Below, one piece after another: positions 16,243-21,199 of a stretch of DNA of 21,199 nt. Each line of letters starts with the position of its first letter. Position 1 is the first letter of the stretch. The notes below the pieces were generated by a model, which was given only the letters and a program-made list of their open reading frames with translations, did no database searches and was not told where the DNA came from. The DNA is from Promethearchaeota archaeon. Its GTDB lineage: Archaea > Asgardarchaeota > Lokiarchaeia > Sigynarchaeales > SOKP01. A program made the position numbers and the translations under genes. The DNA lies in NCBI GenBank assembly GCA_019894735.1, contig JAGXOB010000022.1:7610-28808 (forward strand), written 5' to 3'.

Positions 16243-16698
16243 CTAAAAAATAGATCGAAACCTATCCTCTGTTTTTAGTTTTAAATCTCCAATAATTTCA
16301 TCAATTCTACCTTCAAACGTCTTGAAAAATTTTTCTTTTTTCGAAAAAATATCGTTAAGAGAGTATCTATTTAGAAAATGTGAATTAACTTCCTCTAATT
16401 GCTTTTTAACTATCCCTGATTCCGTTTTTTTTTCAGTTATAGCAAAAGAAATCAATGGTTGCTTATTCGATTCATCGTTTGGTAAAGAAATTAAATCACA
16501 ATAGCAAACGAGTTTAAAAGAGGCTAAGGATATAACATTTATATCATCTCCAAATACTTCTGAAGTGAAACTTTCGAGAGCAGAGAGAAATCCCGCTCTT
16601 AATTCGGGATCTAATCCTACTCCAGTATCGGAATCATAATATTTTATATTTAAAAGATTCCGTATACCTAAATTTATACCGAGTTCCAAGATAGCCAT
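16243..16698 (-). CDS. Longin/roadblock-like small protein upstream of the DRG-like GTPase
   Basis: A 151-residue protein starting MAILELGINLG. The order is: strand, strand (LNIKYYD, then a GVGLDPE turn), a helix GFLSALESFTSEVFGD, strands INVISLASFKLVCYCD and PLISFAITEK, then a helix from VKKQLEEVNSHFLNRY and a charged helical tail. This is the same layout as the first 115 residues of the protein at 14026-14985, with a shared SA-x2-F-x2-E-x3-GD helix motif. It stops 26 bp before the DRG-like GTPase start, so they likely form an operon. By analogy with GTPase plus longin/roadblock pairs (MglA-MglB, Rag-Ragulator), it may regulate or tether that GTPase; this is inference. Confidence 0.7.
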   Translation of the reverse strand: MAILELGINLGIRNLLNIKYYDSDTGVGLDPELRAGFLSALESFTSEVFGDDINVISLASFKLVCYCDLISLPNDESNKQPLISFAITEKKTESGIVKKQLEEVNSHFLNRYSLNDIFSKKEKFFKTFEGRIDEIIGDLKLKTEDRFRSIF

Positions 16699-16726
16699 TT
16701 TTAAAGGTGGGTCATAATTTAATCCT

Positions 16727-16757
16727 AACCTTATTAGGTTGTAAGTATATTTAATAA
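16727..16757 (-). promoter_or_regulatory. Promoter with inverted repeat before the longin-GTPase operon
   Basis: A TATA-like TTAAATATAC lies at 16745-16754 on the minus strand. Just downstream of it an inverted repeat AACCT-TATT-AGGTT spans 16727-16740, between the TATA box and the expected transcription start near 16722. The arms are only 5 bp, so it could be an operator or chance. Confidence 0.35.
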
Positions 16758-16804
16758 TTTCACTTTAGGTTTTTTGTTCATACTAAAATAATTAATTTGA
16801 TATT

Positions 16805-17671
16805 TCAAGATAATTGCATCTTAAAATGGTTTTTATAGGTAAAGAACGTGTTTTGGAGTAAAAAACTTACAGTCATTGGACCAACACCCCCCGGATTTGG
16901 AGTAATCCAGGAGCACTTGTCAAAAACGCCTTGATAATCAACGTCTCCACATGTTTTTCCATTTTCTTTGCTGATACCCACATCGATAATTACCACGCCT
17001 TCCTTTATTTTTTCTTTAGTTATAAAGTTTGGTTGACCGACAGCGGTTACTAAAATGTCTGCATTCTTAATAAAATCATTTAAATTTACCGTTGATGTGT
17101 GACAAATTGATACTGTTGCGTTTCTTTTTAAAAGCATGAAAAATAATGGTTTTCCAACTAAATTTGAACGGTTAATAATAACAGCATGTTTTCCTTTGAT
17201 TTCTATATTATAATACTCTAGAAGCGCTATAATCCCTTTCGGAGTACAGGGCACGAGATCTTCTACGTAGTCAAATAATTTACCCCTATTAATTGGATGA
17301 AGTCCATCTACATCCTTTAGAGGATTGATTATTTCATTAAAATCTTTCGTGAAAGGTTTTAATTTTTTTGGTAGAGGTTGCTGTAAAATTATCCCATGAA
17401 CAGTGTTATCTGCGTTTAACTTTTCAATTTCAATTATTAACGCTTCTTTTGTGATATCTTGCTTCAAATTTACTAAAATTGAATCTATTCCAATTTCAGC
17501 GCACTTTCTTCTTTTTATGTTTAAATATAATTCTGAGGCAGGATCGTTACCTACTAAAATACCCACTAATTTCGGTTTTACTCCAGTTTTTTTTGAAATT
17601 AGTAATATTTTCTTTTCTAATTCTAAATTTAATTTATTTGCTAATTCTTTTCCATTTAATATTTTTCCCAT
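16805..17671 (-). CDS. folD: Methylene-tetrahydrofolate dehydrogenase / methenyl-tetrahydrofolate cyclohydrolase
   Basis: A 288-residue FolD that interconverts 5,10-methylene- and 10-formyl-tetrahydrofolate with NAD(P), in cytoplasmic one-carbon metabolism. Visible signatures: SELYLNIKRRKCAEIGI with Y49 and catalytic K53, GIILQQPLP (93-101) with Q97, INPLKDVDGLHP with D120 and D122, the Rossmann segment IINRSNLVGKPL (165-176), and PNPGGVGPMT (258-267). The dinucleotide loop has NRS instead of the usual GRS. Length is normal. ATG 17671 is supported by a TATA-like TTAAGTATATC 22-33 bp upstream, giving a leaderless transcript. Use of FolD fits an archaeon with tetrahydrofolate-type or mixed C1 chemistry. 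Confidence 0.95.
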   Translation of the reverse strand: MGKILNGKELANKLNLELEKKILLISKKTGVKPKLVGILVGNDPASELYLNIKRRKCAEIGIDSILVNLKQDITKEALIIEIEKLNADNTVHGIILQQPLPKKLKPFTKDFNEIINPLKDVDGLHPINRGKLFDYVEDLVPCTPKGIIALLEYYNIEIKGKHAVIINRSNLVGKPLFFMLLKRNATVSICHTSTVNLNDFIKNADILVTAVGQPNFITKEKIKEGVVIIDVGISKENGKTCGDVDYQGVFDKCSWITPNPGGVGPMTVSFLLQNTFFTYKNHFKMQLS

Positions 17672-17686
17672 AATAATCTTAACTAC

Positions 17687-17704
17687 ATCAGGTGATATAC
17701 TTAA
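17687..17704 (-). promoter_or_regulatory. Promoter of folD
   Basis: The minus strand carries TTAAGTATATC (TATA-like) with a small palindrome ATCACCTGAT (17687-17696) between it and the ATG at 17671. No ribosome binding site, so probably leaderless. Confidence 0.35.
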
Positions 17705-17785
17705 TTTTAATCAATTATAAGGAAAACAATGTAATCATTGAAATAAATAAGTATTATTATAAGCTTATTAAATGATTGAAAAAGT

Positions 17786-18895
17786 TTAAATTCTTCTCCT
17801 ACGCATAACTATGAAAACAGCCACTACGATAACTCCTATGACGGAGGATACAATTACTAGGATTAAAAAATTAAACTCAACCTCGAATATATCTTCGTTT
17901 AATAAATCTAGCGTTTCTAAAGTCCGTAAAATTTTGAAAGCAAAATAGGAGGTACTAATAGAAGAGTAGCTTTCATCGATTCCTTCAGTCCAATCACTAA
18001 AACCGCCATCGAGAAAGTTTTGACGACCCAGCACCCAATTGGAAGTTGCAACTGTATCTAATTCAATCTCGTCAATTAATCTAATGCCTTCAACGCAGAA
18101 GAGTGTACTGCTTAGTAATGGAGTTTCAGCAAATAAATCTGGTAAATATCCACCATAGTGTGCAAGATTATTAGAATCACCAACATAAAGTGATTTAAAA
18201 TAATTTAAGGTACTGGTTTGATTAGTTAAATCATTAATTGTTCCTAACTCACTTATTAAATAAACCGCAAAATAGGTAGTAATCAATGTAGATGAAAGTG
18301 ATTCGTTTCCTCCATAACCACCGTCAGTATTACTACACGATAATAGCCAAGTTTTATGGGTTGTGTCATTTTCAACTTGTTCATTAATTAAACCAAAAAT
18401 GTTATATATGTAATAAGTTGAAACCATATTTGCAGCTTTAGATGTGTTTGTAGGACTAAATCCTCCTCCGGCTTGATACGTATTGTTTAAATAATAGTAA
18501 ATTTCATTATGTAAAGTTGAATTTAACGAAGTTTCTAACGGTTCTAATGTGTCCAAAGTTTCTAAATGATAATACAATTTGGTAATATCAATTTCTACGG
18601 TAGTAAACATTGCTTGAATTTCATTTTTTAAATAATCTTTTAAATCAGGTTTATCTACGCTTTTAGGTTCCTCAAATAGAATTTCAAGAACATAAGCATT
18701 ATAAAGTTCCAAAATTTCTATTGCATTAGCTGTGTCTTGAGGTGATGAGCCAAAACTTTCGTTATTATTTTGAAATTTATAAACTAAATCAATTAAATGA
18801 CTTTGACGGGTTTTTGCTAATGCTATTGGCGTAATGCTTACCATTAAAGTAATAAACAATAGCGCAAATGTTAAATTCCGAATTCTGTTTTTCAA
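17786..18895 (-). CDS. Secreted, membrane-anchored prenyltransferase/terpene cyclase-type alpha-toroid protein
   Basis: A 369-residue protein with a signal peptide (MKNRIRN then LTFALLFITLMVSITPIALA), an extracytoplasmic body, and a C-terminal anchor (helix from about 342, then MRRRRI facing the cytoplasm). The body has repeats of the prenyltransferase/squalene-cyclase type, each with a Gly-rich turn before a helix: GGGFSPTNTSKAANM, DGGYGGNESLSSTLI, YGGYLPDLFAETPLLSS and DGGFSDWTEGIDESYSS. The zinc ligands (D/C/H) of protein prenyltransferases are not evident, so it is more likely a binding or surface scaffold protein than an enzyme. Start TTG 18895 is forced by an in-frame TAA directly before it. 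Gene stands alone between folD and the actin-related gene. Confidence 0.82.
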   Translation of the reverse strand: MKNRIRNLTFALLFITLMVSITPIALAKTRQSHLIDLVYKFQNNNESFGSSPQDTANAIEILELYNAYVLEILFEEPKSVDKPDLKDYLKNEIQAMFTTVEIDITKLYYHLETLDTLEPLETSLNSTLHNEIYYYLNNTYQAGGGFSPTNTSKAANMVSTYYIYNIFGLINEQVENDTTHKTWLLSCSNTDGGYGGNESLSSTLITTYFAVYLISELGTINDLTNQTSTLNYFKSLYVGDSNNLAHYGGYLPDLFAETPLLSSTLFCVEGIRLIDEIELDTVATSNWVLGRQNFLDGGFSDWTEGIDESYSSISTSYFAFKILRTLETLDLLNEDIFEVEFNFLILVIVSSVIGVIVVAVFIVMRRRRI

Positions 18896-19040
18896 TTAAA
18901 AAAAACCCCAAGTTGGTTTTAACTAAATTTTAATTTTTTAAATTTAGCGTATAATTAAAAATTAACGATCTTTTGAGTTTTTAGTTAGATTATTATGTAA
19001 ATTCTAAGAAAAACTAGCAATTAATAGATCAAAATTTATT

Positions 19041-20567
19041 CTAAAAAATTTCACTAATGTTCCCGTATAACGCATCAGGATTTTTTTTAAATTCATCGTG
19101 GTGTATAAATAGACTTTGAAAGCTTGGCAAGCTTCCGAGTATACTAGCACCGTTAAAGATGGCAAATTGTAAGTTTTCTGGTACGAAAAATCTTAATACT
19201 TCTTCCGAAGACTCGTAAAAACCAGAAAATTCTCTAGCAGGCGGAGTGTCCTTAATGATCTCGGGAGGTACCTCTCGTATCTCTGGTAATGGAAAAGCTT
19301 TTCCACAATAAGGACAAAAAATCGATTTATCATCTTCAACATTCTTTTTGCAATTAGGACAAACTCTCTTTCCTTTTTCATGTTTAGGATTTGTACCTAA
19401 TTGGACACTTCCAATTGAAAGCTCTGGTAGAATCATTCTGCCATTACAAGCTGGACAGAACTCTTTACCGTCAGTTAGATCTACTAACGTACCACAGTGT
19501 GGACAAGTATCTTCCTTCTTCTGTGATTTTCCTTTTAATTTCATTTTTTGCCTTTTTTCCTGTGAAGGTTTAATATCTTTAGGTTTCGGTATTTTTCCCA
19601 GCTGTGGGATTAGTTGTATCAATTCCGTTCTCAATCTCTCTTCAAATCCAGAATATGAAAGATTTCCACCAGAGATCATAATGTGTGACAGAAGATCGCT
19701 CCAATAATATTTGTCAATTCCTTGTAAGCTATTTATAATCGCTTGTGGAATATTTAGGATGTTATAACCTAATAAATTAGGTTTAAATAGTACTTCTGGA
19801 GCTTCGTGGAAGATATAATTTGGTATATTAATATTGGCTCCATCTGGCATGGTAAAACTAAAACTTTCGTCTATTTTTGGAGGGTGTTCAGGATCAAGAG
19901 CGAAAAAACAGTTCTTTTCTTTAATATCTTTAACTATTTCATCGACAGCACTTGATTCAATATTGATGCCTTCCCTCATAAGTAAATTCTTTAAGTGTTG
20001 ATTTACGTCTGTACCCGCTAATGTTAATTTTTGTACCGATTGATCAACAATCTCTCCACTCAGGATTGGGCATACCCAAGTTATACCATCACCACTCTCT
20101 ACTACTACTCCGGTTGTAAGTCCTACACTAAATAAAGATAATATTGGTGTTGGAATCATTATTAGGCTTTTCACTCTGTGGGTTTCATACAAAACGCGAG
20201 CTATGTACTCTTTGGTCTCTCTTTGAATAAAAGGAGGTTCAGTATATAAAACGGGATAATGAGAAAGATTTTCAATTCTTAGTAATGAATAAAAAATGTA
20301 GTTTAAGATTTCGTAATAATCATTCCAGTCCATTATCGCACCCCGTTCGATAGGGTGCTTTATTTTTAGAACTCCTCGCATTTTTGAAGCGTCTGATCCG
20401 ATATATATATTACGGGCGCTAACATCAACCATTACAGCTTTATATTTTTCAGTACCGGTGATAGTGGGGAAAACAAACCTAGGACTGGGCTCCCCCGCAA
20501 ATCCTATCTTAGTGTAGGCTGAACCAATATCGACGATAATCGGAGTTCCGGGTAATGGGATTGCCAT
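19041..20567 (-). CDS. Actin-related protein with two inserted zinc ribbons
   Basis: A 508-residue actin-superfamily protein. Phosphate-1 loop: IIVDIGSAYTKIGFAGEPSP (10-29), matching actin's DNGSGxxKAGFAGDxAP. Then PIERGAIMDWNDYYEIL (actin PIEHGIITNWDDMEKIW), TEPP, VVVESGDGITWVCPI (phosphate-2, with Glu in place of the usual Asp), AGTDVNQHLKNLL, and MISGGNLSYSGFEERL with ISGG at 298-301. The C-terminal part FAIFNGASILGSLPSFQSLF at 468-487 equals actin's WIGGSILASLSTFQQMW. Between them, about 323-460, is a roughly 135-residue insert with a basic linker and two zinc ribbons: CPHC/CPAC (355-358, 371-374) and CPNC/CPYC (403-406, 418-421). This makes it closer in layout to eukaryotic Arps than to bacterial actins. 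ATP-dependent polymer or a chromatin/RNA-binding Arp are both possible. Confidence 0.92.
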   Translation of the reverse strand: MAIPLPGTPIIVDIGSAYTKIGFAGEPSPRFVFPTITGTEKYKAVMVDVSARNIYIGSDASKMRGVLKIKHPIERGAIMDWNDYYEILNYIFYSLLRIENLSHYPVLYTEPPFIQRETKEYIARVLYETHRVKSLIMIPTPILSLFSVGLTTGVVVESGDGITWVCPILSGEIVDQSVQKLTLAGTDVNQHLKNLLMREGINIESSAVDEIVKDIKEKNCFFALDPEHPPKIDESFSFTMPDGANINIPNYIFHEAPEVLFKPNLLGYNILNIPQAIINSLQGIDKYYWSDLLSHIMISGGNLSYSGFEERLRTELIQLIPQLGKIPKPKDIKPSQEKRQKMKLKGKSQKKEDTCPHCGTLVDLTDGKEFCPACNGRMILPELSIGSVQLGTNPKHEKGKRVCPNCKKNVEDDKSIFCPYCGKAFPLPEIREVPPEIIKDTPPAREFSGFYESSEEVLRFFVPENLQFAIFNGASILGSLPSFQSLFIHHDEFKKNPDALYGNISEIF

Positions 20568-20745
20568 GCTTGAACTATGTTCTTTTATATAAATCTCTAA
20601 ATTTAAGTATTAGTACAATAATATAATAAAATGGTTTTCCTTAATTAAATAATTTTTCCAAATAAGGAAAGATAAATTAGAATATTGTATTTGATGGATT
20701 TTTTATACTTTTGATAATAAAACAATAAATTTATGATGAAATCGG
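20568..20745. other. Intergenic region between the ModE-like and actin-related genes
   Basis: A+T-rich, without an ORF or RNA gene. It contains the TATA promoter of the actin-related gene at its left end, and no obvious operator-sized palindrome was seen by eye. Confidence 0.4.
20584..20600 (-). promoter_or_regulatory. Strong TATA promoter of the actin-related gene
   Basis: The minus strand reads GAGATTTATATAAAAGA, with TTTATATAAA at 20584-20593, 17-26 bp before the ATG at 20567. The expected transcription start coincides with the ATG, so the mRNA is likely leaderless. Confidence 0.6.
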
Positions 20746-21168
20746 TTAATCGATTTTTAAGGATTTTTCTAGCTTTTCTTCAATTTCCTCTAATTCTGTT
20801 TGAAGATTTTTATAAGTTTTCAGTAAATACTCACCCCAATCGTTTAATTTAACCCATCCTCCCCCACCAGGACCACCTTTATTTGTTTCTATAGGCGATT
20901 TTCCGGATCTCTTTTTTATTTTATTTAAAATGTTCCACGCATATTTGTATGAGTAACCACACTCTTTTGCGGCTTTAGTTAAAGATTTTGGCTTATTGTC
21001 ATTAGTTTCATCAATACGTTCAAGTAAATTAGCCCATCCAGATCCTAAAATATTTTTACGACCTTTATCTTGAAATTCTAGCCAAAATTTGATTCCAAAA
21101 CTAATTTTGCTTTTTAATTTTTCGATATTAGAGTTATCTTCCAATTTTTCACTAGAAGGTTCTTCCAT
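20746..21168 (-). CDS. ModE-like winged-helix transcriptional regulator
   Basis: A 140-residue DNA-binding protein. ISFGIKFWLEFQDKGRKNIL is followed by GWANLLERIDET, the helix-turn-helix LTKAAKECGYSYKYAWNILN (about 62-81), a wing ETNKGGPGGGGWVKL, and a C-terminal coiled coil of Glu/Leu. This is the pattern of the N-terminal domain of the molybdate regulator ModE (family consensus: SISKAAKAMGMSYKRAW then ETxxGGxGGGGxxLT). The molybdate-binding (TOBE) domain is absent, so it is an archaeal single-domain form that may sense nothing or dimerise by its coil. No molybdate transporter is nearby. It lies 178 bp upstream of the actin-related gene on the same strand and might control it or itself. Confidence 0.85.
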   Translation of the reverse strand: MEEPSSEKLEDNSNIEKLKSKISFGIKFWLEFQDKGRKNILGSGWANLLERIDETNDNKPKSLTKAAKECGYSYKYAWNILNKIKKRSGKSPIETNKGGPGGGGWVKLNDWGEYLLKTYKNLQTELEEIEEKLEKSLKID

Positions 21169-21199
21169 ATAATTTAATTGACTTACTTAATTTTAATTG

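Noticed and set aside
16727..16740. Inverted repeat AACCT-TATT-AGGTT as an intrinsic terminator
   Set aside because: The arms are 5 bp and no T-tract follows on either strand; it lies in promoter position instead.
17403..17720. Plus-strand hydrophobic ORFs opposite folD
   Set aside because: They are antisense shadows of a strongly conserved folD gene; the hydrophobic look comes from A-rich Lys/Asn codons on the other strand.
19348..19707. Plus-strand Cys-rich ORF opposite the actin-related gene
   Set aside because: It is the antisense of the zinc-ribbon insert, and actin motifs on the minus strand explain the region.
1..21199. tRNA, rRNA, CRISPR array or insertion sequence
   Set aside because: No tRNA-like T-loop with matching stems, no regularly spaced repeats, and no transposase or terminal inverted repeats were found by reading.

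Overview
The window looks like a piece of an A+T-rich Asgard archaeal chromosome (Lokiarchaeia or a relative; this assignment is inference). It carries an actin-related protein, two longin-like domain proteins, a DRG-type TGS GTPase, an archaeal Ski2/Hel308-like helicase, and an ECF-type vitamin importer component. Promoters are archaeal (TATA boxes about 20-30 bp before starts, several apparently leaderless), and TTG or GTG starts are frequent. No rRNA, tRNA, CRISPR array or intact mobile element was seen.

Left part (1-6400): a TIM-barrel/amidohydrolase-like gene cut by the left edge is divergent from a metallophosphoesterase with an extra N-terminal region. The latter converges on a PfkB sugar kinase. 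Next come a decayed MFS transporter remnant, a small acidic zinc-ribbon ORF without a normal start codon, a ZIP metal transporter whose first membrane helix lies upstream of its first ATG, and an ECF S component.

Middle (6400-11200): a frameshifted remnant of a histidine kinase ATPase domain, a large GH20-like glycosidase without a signal peptide, a frameshifted small gene, a J-domain-less protein with four DnaJ-type CXXC repeats, and a 55-residue acidic ORF.

Right part (11200-21199): a large SF2 helicase with two cysteine clusters; a longin-like protein with a coiled-coil tail; converging on it, a two-gene operon of a second longin-like protein and a DRG-like GTPase with altered G1, G3 and G4 motifs; folD; a secreted, membrane-anchored prenyltransferase-like alpha-toroid protein; an actin-related protein with two zinc ribbons inserted between the ISGG motif and the C-terminal helix region; and a ModE-like winged-helix regulator.

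The most interesting parts are the zinc-ribbon actin-related protein and the longin/GTPase/longin cluster. Both recall eukaryotic cytoskeleton and membrane-GTPase systems, and the latter resembles GTPase plus roadblock/longin regulator pairs. The left half is notable for several decayed or frameshifted genes, often at T or A runs, which may be true decay or assembly error.
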